Shown in pieces: positions 10,991-23,700 of a stretch of 64,000 nucleotides of DNA. Both the position numbers and the translations under genes were made by a program. Source of the stretch: Epiperipatus broadwayi (Eukaryota > Onychophora > Udeonychophora > Euonychophora > Peripatidae); contig JAQFVV010012395.1 in the NCBI GenBank assembly GCA_028023455.1, positions 10,660,154-10,724,153 on the forward strand, given 5' to 3'. The notes under the pieces were generated by a model that had not been told where the DNA came from, did not search any database, and saw nothing but the letters and a program-made list of their open reading frames with translations. Positions within the stretch are counted from its first letter, which is position 1. Each line of letters begins with the position of its first letter.

Positions 10991-12690
10991 ATGTATTTGG
11001 ATTATTTAAATAAAGTTAAATTTTTCTAAAGACATTCAATACTCATACTCAGATAATTGAAATAGTCCAAACAATAAATACAACTAAAACACCATCATCA
11101 TAAATCTTCAGGAAAACAATAGAATATCCTTTTTCCAAAATTTAAAAATATCACTTAAAAAAAACTATATTCATATTATTCTCATTAAAGAAATGGTTGA
11201 ATTGTTAAAAAAACATCAGCCATTACACGTTATTTTAATACAGTATATATGCAATACATATTGATTTTCAACTCTACATGATATATAAAATGGTGGGGGG
11301 GGGGGGGGGGGCAAAAGAAAAAGATGACAAAAATTTCTAATATTCGATCACATGTATATAAGAATATATGTCTAAAGACTAGTTTGTAAAACAATCTACA
11401 AAAAGGATGCAATTTTTGTTATAGATTTGTGTGCCACATATGAAATGCAAATTTTTTTCATTACATAAATAATTTAAATTTATTTTTTCTTCATTTAATT
11501 CTTTTTCAACAATATTTGCTAATTCATAATATTTTATTTAATTAATAATCTTAAAGCAACAAGTACAGGAATACTCTAATGATATTGCAAACCATCAGAT
11601 TTTTTTATAATAAAGGGAATATAAAGTTTTATTCATTATATAATTAAAGTAAAAAAACTTTGGTTGCATATAAAAATAAATTTAAACTATGTACATTACA
11701 TTAGCTAAAGTGCAATTTGCTTATCTTATTTTTAATATTTTTGTAATAATAAAATTGCAAAGTTCTATGTCTTTCCATCATAAATATAAATATTTTTGCC
11801 AAAAAATAGTTTTATATTACATAATTTAAAAAAAAAATTGATCCCATAATAAAATACACTAAAAATAAATTACAAAATGTACATGATGTTGGTTAAGATT
11901 AGAAAATCTATATTAAAAAAAAAACAAAAACAATTACATAATACATAAAATCACAAACTAAAATAAATTATAAAAAATATATTAGCTTTATTTTTTTTTT
12001 TTATTTGCTTTATTTTTAAAGACTTGGATTTGGTAATGATTTTCATTTAAATAAAGTACAGTATTTGAAATAATCACTAAAAGAAAAGTATTGAACTATG
12101 CTTACTAAATATGCCTAGAAGGATATTCTTTTTCTTTAATTACTTTTTTCTTTTATAGAAATCCAATTCTTCTCTTGATATCTAATTGTTCTGTTTTTAA
12201 ATTGGTATGGACTTTTGGTATATTCTAAAATTTTGCAAAACTTTTAAGCATTATGCTCAGAAAATATTTTATTGCACAATATACTGCATATCAAATTTGT
12301 AATGGATAATAAAGGAAGAATAAAATACGTGCTTTCAACCTAAACTAAAGAAATATTATTAATATATAAAATCATGTACGATTATAAAATTTATAAATTT
12401 TACTTTTTTAAATGTTATCACATATGGCACTCTGAGAAAAAAAGCCTATCAGAATATTGTCAAATTTGCAAATTCTAATGGGTTTTGTTAGTTTATATAT
12501 TTTGGGGATAATAAGTAATTGAAATCATGAAATTAAATACAGCAATGATAATTAATGAATAAATGTTTACTAAGCTAATTTTTTTATCCTAAAATATAAT
12601 ATATAAACTGTTTATTAATAGTGACATAAATCAGAGATTTCGTTATTTATTTTAAAAATAAAAATATGGCAGTTATTTTTTTATTCTTAT
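10991..12690. other. AT-rich intergenic DNA
   Basis: No gene supported. It contains a 17-nt G run at 11295-11311 and many A and T runs. Short open frames are AT-driven and lack recognisable motifs. Confidence 0.6.
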
Positions 12691-12691
12691 T

Positions 12692-13423
12692 GATTCAACA
12701 ATATTGGCATCAGCATGGGATTTGGGAATTCTATCATCAGATTTTCAATGGTATGGATCGCTGAAGAGTTGGAAGTTGAAATAGGTTGAAGCCTGTCCAT
12801 TAAAGTGTAAAGATTTGCTATCTTAATATAAACTGAGCACTTATATATGTATGGAAGATGGTAATCTGAACCAACTGATGAGTACTGGTTTAGCATGAAA
12901 TACGTCTTGGTGATTATTGATCTTTTCTGCATGTGTGGGGTCATATGTATCTAGTATGAGATAGTGTGGATAGTGAAGGGGCTTGAAAATCTGTGTTCAA
13001 ATCCCTTATATTTACAATTAGGCTCCAGATATGAGTGCCTGGTATTTCAAATCTTCCACATTAAGCCTGCATTCTGTCCTATACGTGAGGGGTCAGAGTG
13101 ACTTGAGGTCTACATGAGCATGACAATAATATTGGCATCAGCATGGGATTTGGGAATTCTATCTTCAGATTTTCCATGGTATGCATGGCTGAAAAGTTGG
13201 AGGTTGGAGTAGGTGGAAGCCTGTCCATTAAAGTGCAAGGATTTGCTATGTTAATATAAACTGAGCACTGCTTATTTATATATGTATGGAAGATGGTAAT
13301 CTGGACCAACTGATGAGTGCTGGTTTAGTAGGAAATATATATATTGGTGATTATTTATCTTTTCTGCATGTTTACCAGCAGTATGAGATAGTGCGGATAG
13401 TGAAGGGCCTTGAAAGTCATTGC
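12692..13423. repeat. Diverged tandem duplication, about 300-bp units, period about 433 bp
   Basis: Units at about 12692-12990 and 13125-13423 share CAATATTGGCATCAGCATGG, GCCTGTCCATTAAAGTG, AATATAAACTGAGCAC and TATGTATGGAAGATGGTAAT in the same order and orientation. The segment around TTTAGCATGAAATACGTCTT also resembles part of the palindromic element at 35382-35902, so both belong to one interspersed family. Open frames in the two units are by-products of the repeat. Confidence 0.75.
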
Positions 13424-13756
13424 TTCAGTGAATCCACGATGAACACACTGTAAAATATATGTAAATGCCCCTCCCCCCAATTTATTATTAAAAATTATAT
13501 TATTTTTACAATTTTGTTTTACTATAATTTTGATTTATATAAGCATACTATATATATAAAAGGATGAACTGGTGTGTGTGTGGAAAAATATGTACACTTT
13601 CAGCTCAATAAATATGTATTCTATTTTAATCAATGTTCATCAACAAAACATGAAAGGTGGCTTGGAATAAAATATAATGTAGTTCCAGTTCCACTGTACA
13701 TTTTTATTTAAGATTTTTGATTTGCAGTGAGTTTTAGTGAACTAATTTTTTTTTCA
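13424..13756. other. AT-rich spacer
   Basis: No gene. A short TGTGTGTG run occurs near 13573. The stretch ends at the 3' end of the RTE element. Confidence 0.5.
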
Positions 13757-16700
13757 CTAATCATCATCAACCATTATCAATCCACTGCAGGATGAAGGTC
13801 TCTCCAAGTTTAATCCATCTCCGATCTTTAGCTTCTCTTCTCCACAACACCCCTGCACATTTTCTTATTTCATCCATCCATCTCACATGTGGTCTCTTTC
13901 TGGGTCTTTTACAATCTCTTGGAATCCAGTTTAAAATTTCAATTGTCCATCTATTATCATCTCTTCTAGCAATATGTCCAGCCCAACTCCATTTCAATCT
14001 TTTAATTTTTTCAATAAGGTCAGTAACACCTGTTTGTTGTCTTACCCATACATTGCGTTTTCGATCTCTTCTTGTTACTCCCAACATACATCTCTCCATA
14101 CTTCTTTGAGTGGTCTGAAGTCTCTGTATTGCTCTTCTATTAAGTGTCCAAGTCTCAGATCCATAAGTAAGAACTGGTAAAACACATTTGTTAAAAACCA
14201 TCCTTTTCAAACACATAGGCATATTTCCTTTTAGTATCAAGTTATTTCTACCAAAAGCACTCCAACCAAGTTTAATTCTATGATTAATTTCCTCCATTAT
14301 GTTTCCATCTGTATTAATAATCTGACCAAGGTATTTATAACTGTTAACTTCTTCTAATTCTTCATAATCAATCTTTATTTTCATATTTTGAGCAAATCGA
14401 TTAAACATTACTTTAGTCTTTTTAACATTTATCTTTAGTCCTACTTTTCTACTTTCATCTGCTAACTCCTGCAACATTTCCTGCAGCTCTGAAGCATTAT
14501 TTGCAAAAACAACTACATCATCTGCTAAATCTAAATGACTTAAATACTCTCCATTTACTTTCACTCCTTTAGTTTCCCATTTTAATCCACAAAATACTTC
14601 TTGCAGCACTGCTGTAAAGAGTTTTGGAGATATGGAGTCACCTTGTCTTACACCTTTCTCAATGTTGATTTTTCCAGTATCATTATGTAATCTAATTGTT
14701 GCTGTTGCATTTTTATAAATATTCTTTAAAATATGACAATATCCTGGATCTATACCTTGATGATCCAATGCTTTAATCACTGAAGAAATGTGTATAGAAT
14801 CGAATGCCTTTTCATAATCTACAAATCCAAAACATAATGACAACTCATATTCATTTGTCCTTTCTATGACTTCTCTCAATACCTGGATATGATCTATTGT
14901 ACTAAAACCACTTTTAAATCCAGCTTGTTCTCTTGGTTGGTGGAAATCCAAAGTTCTCTGTAGACGAGTTGTAATTATCTTGGTAAAAATTTTATATAAA
15001 ACTGATAAAAGGCTGATAGGTCTGTAATTTCTAATATCTTCTTTATCACCTTTTTTAAATATTAATATTATTACTGCATTCTTCCAATCTTCCGGTACAT
15101 CTTTATCATTTAGACATTTGGTATATAACTTTGCTAAAATTGTTTCTATTTCTTCACCTGCTTCTTTTAATATATCAATTATAATTCCATCATTTCCTGG
15201 AGCCTTTCCTTTCTTCATACACTTAATTGCATGTCTCACTTCTTCATTTAAAATTCTGGGCAATTCGGAAGATGTAATAGATATAGGAGGTACTTGTTCT
15301 TTATTACTATATAATTCTTGATAAAAATCTTCTACCAATTTCATGATGTCATCTCTCTTTTTAGTAATAATTCCATCTTTTTTTCTTATTGCAAATATAA
15401 ATTTCCTACCAATACCAAAATGTTGTTTAACATTTTTGAGACTTTTATTTTCTTCTACAGCTTTCCTTGCTATTTCACAGTTATACTTTCTTATATCATT
15501 TTCAACTCTTTTCCGTACCATTTTACAAAATTCGAGATATTCAATTCTTTTTAATACATCATTTTTGTATATCTTCATATTCCTTCTTTTCTTCATAAAT
15601 TCTCTAGTCTCAGTAGAAATTTTATTAGTCAATTGCTGCTTTTTTCTACCAGCTATGTTTGTTGCAGTTTTTAAAAGTGTATCAGTTATTTTCATATTAA
15701 TTTCATTCAAATCTGTATCATGTTCAAAATCTCCTAACACTTGAAACCTATTTGTAAGTTCTAATTTAAATTCATTAGAATGTTTCTGAAGATTAGGAAT
15801 ATCAACTGTAAATATTGTTTTTCTTAATAATTTTTGTCTTTCTAGTTTTACATTAACACGTAACTTACACCTTACTAATCGATGATCACTTCCTGTGTTA
15901 AATTTATTAAGAACATTACAATCTTGAAATATGTATTTTCTGTTAGTCAAAATATAATCCAATTCTGCTGTACCTTCATTTGGATGCTTCCATGTCCATT
16001 TCCTTTTAACATTTTTCTCAAAAAATGAATTCATAATATAAAGTTTTTCTTTTTCTGCAAACTCCACAAGTCTATGTCCTCTCTCATTTCTATTACCATA
16101 ACCGAAATTACCTACAGCAATTTCATCTTTTATTTGTCTACCAATTCTAGCATTAAAGTCTCCCATAACAATTATAAAATGTTGTTTACTCTGATCAAAA
16201 GCCTTTTGTACATCCATATAGAAATCTTCTACTACTTCATCACTATGAGAACTTGTTGTGGCATAAACCTGAATTATCTGCATTTGGTATCTGCTATTAA
16301 GTTGTATAACTAATCTTGCCACTCTGTCCGATACACCATCAATCTCCACAATATTGTTTTTCCACTTTTTATTTATAATGAATCCTACTCCACTTGTATT
16401 TCCAATATGTGTGCCTTTATAATAGAGTATATGTCCACTTTTTAAATCAATTGTTTCTTCTCCTTTTCTTCTAACTTCACAAAGTCCAATAATGTCCCAT
16501 TTAATATAAGACAGTTCTTCTTCTAATTCTTGCAATCTTCCTTCACTTGAAAGTGATCTGCAGTTGTAAGTACCTAAATAAAAAGTCATCATCAAATGGC
16601 AGCCTGGGTCCGCAATCAGGGGATTCTTAGCACCCTCCGCCTTCGGCCACCAACCACTGCCTTGGTTGGTGACTTTACAGCCTCCTGGAAATAAGGGCCA

Positions 16701-17050
16701 TGCTTTATTTTTGTCTGTCATAATTGTATATATGTATTGGAAAAATATTTATCATTTACACAAATATTCATTCTGCCTTATCAGACACTGAGAAGAAAGA
16801 CCATGGTGTTTCTTGATCTTAAACTCAGAGGTAAAAAGCCAATAAACTCACCACGCTGGCTAATGCGTGTTGGTGAGCAGCCATCCATGTTCGTATACTA
16901 TATGAATAATCACATAGTAATAACAGCTGCAACGACAAGAACGTATGGAGTGGACATTAGGAATTTGCCCTGCTCGGTTCCTTTAAGGCCTCCACTAATC
17001 AAGGCAAATATATCTTTTAAATGTTTTTATTATTATTATTATTATTATTT
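13757..17050 (-). mobile_element. RTE-type LINE, near full length
   Basis: About 3.3 kb on the minus strand with one long ORF. On the minus strand the 3' end reads CTGCAGTGGATTGATAATGG and then a short TGATGATGATTA tail, the kind of short microsatellite tail seen on RTE-clade elements. About 300 bp upstream of the ORF is GC-richer than the flank and probably the 5' UTR; a (TTA)n run at plus-strand 17027-17050 marks the likely 5' edge. I could not fix a target duplication. The single ORF and lack of a long poly-A fit the RTE clade; exact family is not assigned. Confidence 0.8.
13767..16721 (-). CDS. LINE endonuclease-reverse transcriptase (RTE type), intact 984 aa
   Basis: The protein nicks target DNA and copies its own RNA at the nick (family knowledge). 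Domains seen: an APE-type endonuclease at about residues 48-285, with GTYNCRSLSSEGR near 50, LCEVRR near 80, GDFNARIG near 186 and SDHRLV near 277; and a reverse transcriptase at about 490-800, with GKAPGNDG near 503, YRPISLLSVLYKIF, FVDYEKAFDS near 631, GVRQGDSISP near 686 and LADDVVVFA near 728. The last has Leu where Phe or Tyr is usual, but both Asp are kept. The C terminus holds TYGSETWTL near 850 and GHIARRDDNRW, then ends QWIDNG. There is no stop or frameshift, and length is normal for the clade. The ATG at 16721 is the first in frame; the true start could be the later Met-Met at about residues 44-45. It is the only intact protein gene found and may still be active. Confidence 0.92.
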   Translation of the reverse strand: MTDKNKAWPLFPGGCKVTNQGSGWWPKAEGAKNPLIADPGCHLMMTFYLGTYNCRSLSSEGRLQELEEELSYIKWDIIGLCEVRRKGEETIDLKSGHILYYKGTHIGNTSGVGFIINKKWKNNIVEIDGVSDRVARLVIQLNSRYQMQIIQVYATTSSHSDEVVEDFYMDVQKAFDQSKQHFIIVMGDFNARIGRQIKDEIAVGNFGYGNRNERGHRLVEFAEKEKLYIMNSFFEKNVKRKWTWKHPNEGTAELDYILTNRKYIFQDCNVLNKFNTGSDHRLVRCKLRVNVKLERQKLLRKTIFTVDIPNLQKHSNEFKLELTNRFQVLGDFEHDTDLNEINMKITDTLLKTATNIAGRKKQQLTNKISTETREFMKKRRNMKIYKNDVLKRIEYLEFCKMVRKRVENDIRKYNCEIARKAVEENKSLKNVKQHFGIGRKFIFAIRKKDGIITKKRDDIMKLVEDFYQELYSNKEQVPPISITSSELPRILNEEVRHAIKCMKKGKAPGNDGIIIDILKEAGEEIETILAKLYTKCLNDKDVPEDWKNAVIILIFKKGDKEDIRNYRPISLLSVLYKIFTKIITTRLQRTLDFHQPREQAGFKSGFSTIDHIQVLREVIERTNEYELSLCFGFVDYEKAFDSIHISSVIKALDHQGIDPGYCHILKNIYKNATATIRLHNDTGKINIEKGVRQGDSISPKLFTAVLQEVFCGLKWETKGVKVNGEYLSHLDLADDVVVFANNASELQEMLQELADESRKVGLKINVKKTKVMFNRFAQNMKIKIDYEELEEVNSYKYLGQIINTDGNIMEEINHRIKLGWSAFGRNNLILKGNMPMCLKRMVFNKCVLPVLTYGSETWTLNRRAIQRLQTTQRSMERCMLGVTRRDRKRNVWVRQQTGVTDLIEKIKRLKWSWAGHIARRDDNRWTIEILNWIPRDCKRPRKRPHVRWMDEIRKCAGVLWRREAKDRRWIKLGETFILQWIDNG

Positions 17051-18279
17051 GAGTATATTCGAATGATTGGCTGTTCAAATTCTGAAAAAATTTTGAATTT
17101 CAACAGGATCAAAAATTGTTTAAATAAAATGAATATTTTAAATACAGAAATAAAAGGAATTGTATTTGTATAGTGGACTAAAATAAATTAAATCAGTTCA
17201 ACTGACTCTACCATTTAGAATAATTTTCAGCATAACAAAGTGGGAAAAACTATGAGCTACCTTAAACTAATTCAAACATATCAAACAAAATAGTAAAATG
17301 GAAACTTTTTGAAGGAGATTGAAAACGCACATAGACACAGAAATTCATATTTTAAACCGTTTATTTAACAGTGTAATGTTATATTCAACTTTTGAATCTC
17401 TTGTATTCAGAGTTTTAAATATAATTTCAAATAAAGATGCAATTACTCATATCAAAATTGTGAGAGAAATAAGATTAGATTCTCTTCTAATATAAAATAT
17501 TTAATTGACATTAAAGAACATGATATGCAGTATTTCATACCTGGAGATAAGTTACCATTTCTCTCTCTTTTCTAATGACATATACTCTTAAAAAATTTAT
17601 CTGAGCTTTGACACTTTTTTAAATTAGCTGCAAGATGTTTTCTTCCGCATATCTATTTTATTTTGTCAATCCAGGATAGTCTTTGCAAAAAAAAATTTCA
17701 GTACTCTCTGGACAGGAATAAGAGAAATAGGCTTTGCTGGTATGAATTCTTCACTGGCAATGATTTCCACCTTAAATTGACTTTTTTATTGTGTGTGTAA
17801 ACTTAATTGCTTGAAAGTTTTTTAAATATACATTTTTTAATTCTATGTGCTGGTAATTTAATTAATTAATTGGCTTTCCTGTTGTATATATAGCCCTTTC
17901 TTGGAAATAGATCAAATTCTCTCAAATTTTTTTTTTTGTTCTTTCAATATTTATGTGGTCTGTTCCGAACTTGGTTAATAATGATCATTATTCGAGGTTA
18001 TACTCTTAATCTATTAATATCATTGCACAAGATGTCTTGGTGGGGGGGGGGGTGCAGTTACAAAACTATAAAAGTAACATTACTATAACTAAATGGAACT
18101 TACCATTAATTGGATATCAAAATAAGATTAAAATCCTTTAATTGATTCTAGTTAACTTACTTTTCTTTCTATTGAATTGAGATTATAAAACAATTATAGA
18201 TATTCAATCAAAAAAAAATATTAAATTATTCTATAATTGTTATTTAATGTATATATCATTCAGCTTTAATGTATATATG
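17051..18279. other. AT-rich intergenic DNA
   Basis: Nothing recognisable. An 11-nt G run lies at 18042-18052. Confidence 0.6.
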
Positions 18280-19263
18280 TACACCTTGGTCTCGTTTTAT
18301 GAGATAGATAGGTTCCACAGAGAACCTGCATTAAAAAAAATCACACAAAAATAGACTTAACTTACCTTGAAAAATGGGGGATAGGTGCTGTAATTTTCAG
18401 AATTCGCATAAAAGCAAAGCAACAAGGAAAAATTACTTTAAAATTTGCATTAAAAAAAAAAGCAAATAAAGTATGACTAATAAAAAATTTCAAATATTTG
18501 AAAAAAATTAATACAATACAAACTTTTTTTACTTTTTGTATTAACTACAGTATTTAATTTTACATTTTTCATACAAATATGGGTTTAATCATTACCGCTA
18601 GCATTCGTTTGTAAACTGGTAAGAAATCAGGCTCGATGTGATGTATTGTGACTTCTTATTAAACGATGTCAAGAATCTCTTAGCAATTATGCCCAGAGAA
18701 ACCTGTTAGCCACTTTATTTTTATTCATCATGTGATGTACAACTAGCGCCACTTTCTGTCTTATGCTGTGTTAATGGTTTTCTGTTTCTATTTTTAAAAA
18801 ATGAGATCGTAATCAAAACAAAAAGATTATACATTATCTTTAGAAAGATTTATTTTCAGTTTATAAAATCTTCGTTTTTTATTTTAAAAATCTAAAAGAT
18901 TATTTATTTCTGTTATATATAACAAAATACGTTTTAAAAGTTTAAATTTTTTGAATATTTATTGCGATATTTTTATATGTAAGTATAAATCTATTATTAT
19001 TATTATTTACTCATTAGTATAAATTTATTTACATAGAAGCTAACATTCTAAATACATCTTCAAGCCATATTCACGTTAGTTGCTAATATAACATTATATT
19101 TTTGAAAAAAAAAAGTATTTCAAGTCAAAATAAGTTATCAATAATTTAAATTTCTTGATATCTAATAAATATAGTGAAATATGAAAGATATTAACAAGAA
19201 ACATGAATCGCATAACTTCAAAATCGCATTAAAATAATCCGCATAAAACGAGATCCAGGTGTA
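18280..19263. mobile_element. TIR element (MITE-like), copy 1
   Basis: The left end TACACCTTGGTCTCGTTTTA and the right end TAAAACGAGATCCAGGTGTA are near-perfect inverted repeats, and the outermost TA could be a TA target duplication as in Tc1/mariner relatives. It is about 984 bp, AT-rich and has no coding capacity. A second copy in the same orientation is at about 40470-41330; shared inner sequence includes GATAGATAGGTTCC near the left end. Confidence 0.75.
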
Positions 19264-19596
19264 TTCCATCTTAAATATACATTAATGTTTTATTATTTTA
19301 ATATCAATTTTTATATTGTTCCATAAAAGTTTCTCAAACAGTAAGTTATTATGCCATCTCTTTATATTTATTTGTAAAATATACAACATATAATTTTCAG
19401 ATACACTTGGATTTATCATTGAACATATATGTTTATAGCTAAGGTAATAGAACATACATTGGATTAGTTTTGAAGAATGCATGCAACAATTTCTAGCTAT
19501 TTATTTTATGTCTTGTGACCTATCTCTGATCAAACGATTTTTGGATAGTAAATATAGTTTATATATTTTATACACTTGAATGGATACAGGCAAATG
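19264..19596. other. AT-rich spacer
   Basis: Nothing recognisable. The last 9 bases, AGGCAAATG, form the possible target duplication of the foldback element that follows. Confidence 0.5.
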
Positions 19597-20786
19597 GTGC
19601 AAATTTAGTACGCGATCTCTGCCATTTTGAATTTCAAAATCGACCAAAAACATCGTCTGACACATCTAAGTGATAAAAAAGTACGCGAAAACGCAAAAAA
19701 ACGAAAACCTTACAAAATAGATATGAGATTGCATATTTTTAAAAAAAGTAAGGCCAAAACAATATGCTTTGACATGATGGAGAGGGGGGGGGGTAAGAAA
19801 AGAAACTTTAAAAAAAAAAAACTTTTAAATCTTGTTACTTTTGAGTTTAAAATCTAAGAGGATTTGCTCTGCTCTCTCTCAAGAGGGGAAAACAAACAAT
19901 TTAATTTCCCTCATCATTCAAAGTAAACTATAAAAAATCCATTTTATAACTTTTTATAGATTCTAAAATTAGTGAAATAAAGTTAAGCCAGTAAATATAT
20001 ATACAGTATACAGTCTAGTTTACAAAAATAATATTAATTTCTATATATGTTTGTGTACAAGTAAGCAGTCTATAATAGCGGTATTCATATGAAAACTAAA
20101 TAATCTTTAATAAATTACCTGAAATTAATATTATTTTTGTAAACTAGGCTGTATATATATATTTACTGGCTTAACTTTATTTCAGTAATTTTAGAATCTA
20201 TAAAAAGTTATAAAATGATTTTTTATAGTTTACTTTGAATGAAGAGGGAAAATAAAGTGTTTGTTTTCCCCTCTCGAGGGAGAGCAGAGCAAAACTTCTT
20301 AGATTTTAAACTCAACAATAACTAGATTTAAAAGTTTGTTTTTTTTTTAAAAGTTTCTTTTCTTACCCCCTTCCTCCCAATCATATCAAAGCATATTGTT
20401 TAGATTCTAAGAAATAGCTATTAAATTTAATGAAGGGTGGCTAACATTTATTAAGTTTTAGTTTGAATTTTATATATATATATACCTTCGATTTTTCACG
20501 TTTTGGCCTTACTTTTTTTTTTAATATGCAATATCATATCTATTTTGTAAAGTTTTCTTCTTTTTTTTTTTTTTGCATTTTCGCATATAAGTTTTAGTTT
20601 GACTTTTATATATATACTTTCCATTTTTTACGTTTTGGCCTTACTTTTTTTTAAAATATGCAATCATATTTATTTTGTAAGGTTTTCGGTTTTTTTGTGT
20701 ACTTTTTTATCACTTAAATGTGTCAGACGATGTTTTTGGTCGATTTTGAAATTCAAAATGGCAGAGATCGCATACTAAATTTGCAC
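19597..20786. mobile_element. Foldback element with long inverted arms
   Basis: The left arm runs from 19597 to about 20043 and the right arm from about 20117 to 20786, with a 73-nt loop. Ends are GTGCAAATTTAGTA and TACTAAATTTGCAC. The right arm is longer because a segment around TTACGTTTTGGCCTTAC (20495-20690) is duplicated. Flanks AGGCAAATG and TGGCAAAAC agree at six of nine positions, possibly a decayed 9-bp target duplication. The 76-codon frame at 19627-19857 lies in the left arm and is not a credible gene. Confidence 0.8.
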
Positions 20787-23700
20787 TGGCAAAACAATCT
20801 TAACATCAACACAAATTATTTTAAAGCAATAGAACTTTTTTGCAGTCATACATATTTTCTTCATATTTATAAATACAAATAAAATCATTAGTTTCTTGTT
20901 ATAAAGATAGGTATTTTTATCAATTATTTTATCCTGATACATATCTTTTTTTTTTTTTTGTCTTATCCTCAATTAAGTTCCAGCATCTCTATAATTTCTT
21001 TGCCTCTCAGTATATTTCCACTTCTTTCCCCCATTCTCATTTCATAATTTCTCATGACACAATTTTGTTTATTTTCTTCAATAATAGAAGTCTACCCTTC
21101 CTTCTCAAACATTTCTAATCTTTTCACCTGTGTTTTTTTTTTTTTTTAGTAATCCAAGTTTTTGTTTCTTATAAATTTATACTTAAAATATTTAATAATC
21201 TTTTTTTTATTATTATTCTCAATTCAACTAGTTTCAAAATCAATGATCTTTATCTGATCTCTATTCGAATCCTATTTATCATTGCAAGATTTACTTGAAA
21301 ATTTCTGTTGTTATTTTCTTTTTCTGACAATTTTCTACATACTTAAAAACAATAACTTTCAATTTCAGTGATCAGTTTTAGACTTATGATTGTTGATTTT
21401 ATTGTGGGATTTTTTTTTTTTTTAATTTTTTTTTGATTTAAAATTTTGTTAAACTTATTCATTGTATCTGCAAGTACTGCCATATTATCAGCAAATGTGG
21501 GATGCTGTGATCCTTCCTACTCCCATGGCTAACTATACTATTATCAATGTTTATTGGCATTATATTTAAATAAATATTAATACAGGAGATAAGTATTTCC
21601 TTTGTCTCATATCTTTCTCCATCTTCAAATATTTTATCTTTACATATCAATTTCTAAGTAATCATATTTTCCTTTTTTTTTTACTATCCAACAAAATGAC
21701 CCAGTTCTCAGTATCAAAACCTTTCTCAATGCCAGTATTGTTCCTCTCCTTTTTATATATCTCAACAAAATTCTTCATCATACCTGTTGTATATTTTTAT
21801 CTGTTTTTTTCCCACTCAGTTGTTTTCAGTCATAAACATGCAGAACTTATTTTAAATGGGAGGGGGGGGTTGCTTTTCACAATATTTTAGCCTCATTAAT
21901 ATGACATTAAACTTGCAAAATCCCTATATTTTATTGTATTAATTCTTTTGCCTAAAGGAATTGTAACTTTTAAAAAATGTATTGACCTCAAATTACATGA
22001 AAAATTTTCTCAAACTTTTTTTTCCAACTTTTTTTTTATTTTTCTGGAATTTCATCACTTTTCTGCATTTTTCCTAAACTTTTTCTATTAAAAGTGAGAG
22101 CTTACTGGGATATTCTTATTTACAAGAGTTTCTTCATCAACTCTAGGCATATTTCCTCTGAAATAAATATGAAAATAAGTGCAGTAAGTTTTGTCTTTTA
22201 TGAGTTGTTACTTCTTCCTAATTTGCAAGTTATCTTAATAATGCTCAACATTAAGCTAAGGATGCCATTTTAAAATCAATATTCAATTTAAATTCACAGA
22301 AATGCTCCAAGTAGAAGCAGGAAAATATTTTTATATCACATTGCATCAACTAGAATAGAGTAACCATATCCCCAGGGAGTACAGTTAGCTTGTCCAGGGA
22401 TACAGTGAATAGCAGGTAAATAAGTATATTATCATATTAATATATTTCAAAAATATTTATATTATCAATATTTCCAGGTTATCTGTCAGCCATACCAGCA
22501 ACATTTCAAGTCTTTTTTTTTGGGGAGGGGGGGCACGGACACCGTGAAGTTGGGTAGAGTTTTTTTCTCATCTCAAAATACCTGATTATGATTTATTTAC
22601 TGAATAGAATTTTTTTTTTTAAACTTAATTATTGTTTATTTCTTATTATAATGAATGGGGGGGGGGGGTACTGGATAATTTATTGAAAGCCAATAGGATA
22701 TATGAACCAAAAAGGCCAAATGAAGCCTTTATGAAAGCTTAATTATTTATTATTATAATGAATACTGGGTAATGGATAATTTATTAAAAACCAAGGGACA
22801 TAGGGAACAAAAAGTTTAGGAATTTCTCTGTAGAAGAATTATTTTTAGTTGAATAGTTTTACATAGGATGTTCTAAGGACATGTATTCAAATTTTTAAAA
22901 ATTGAAATGAAAAATAATGCCAGAAACATAAAACTTAATAATGAAGAAACTGTCATACACAGTATTGTGTGTAATGAAATTTCTTTATGAATTTTACATT
23001 GATTTTTTTTTTTTAAGCTGAGTAAAGAAATTTGGGTATTTTTAAGTCTACAAAAATTAAAAACATGGCCCAATGTTTTTAATATTCTGTATATTTATAA
23101 CCATATCTGCTATTTATATATTACATAGTACTTTTTCATGATTCACAAAGGATGCCTCATAAATCACAATATTGTACAATGCTTCAGTCCAAACTGTAGA
23201 CATCTTCAAATATAAATAGTCTTATGTTATTGATGAAAGGTAATCATGCACAATGAGCTAAGATTGACATTGTGAAAGATTGCAATATATATTAAGTATT
23301 AATAGTCTTTGTGAAAATTTTCTCTTAACTAGATAAATGTTTTAGTATAGGAACAACTGTGTTTATATCCAAACAAATCTAAATTATTAGTATCTTATTT
23401 CATTAAAGTAATAACCATTCCTTTTATTAGTCATCTCAAATTTTGCAAGCATATTAATAAACTTAATATCACATGAGTTTAAATGCGACATTTGTCATAA
23501 GATGAAGTTCAAATTATATATTTATTTACAATCAAATATAAAATAGATTGACTAAATTTGAAAGGATTTATCATTATATATTATAATCAATGAAATTTCT
23601 AAATAGAGGAAATTTCTTGGTCTTATACAAAAGAAATTGACTTATTAATTAAAATTGTTAATTAACTGTCATTACTATTGCTATATATGCTTATATATAT

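Noticed and set aside
13792-15744. Plus-strand open frames across the RTE region
   Set aside because: Antisense shadows of the intact minus-strand LINE ORF.
16737-17066. 109-codon plus-strand frame
   Set aside because: It overlaps the probable 5' UTR of the minus-strand RTE element and ends in a poly-Tyr stretch made by a (TTA)n microsatellite.
19627-19857. 76-codon Lys-rich frame
   Set aside because: It lies in one arm of a foldback element and is broken in the other arm.
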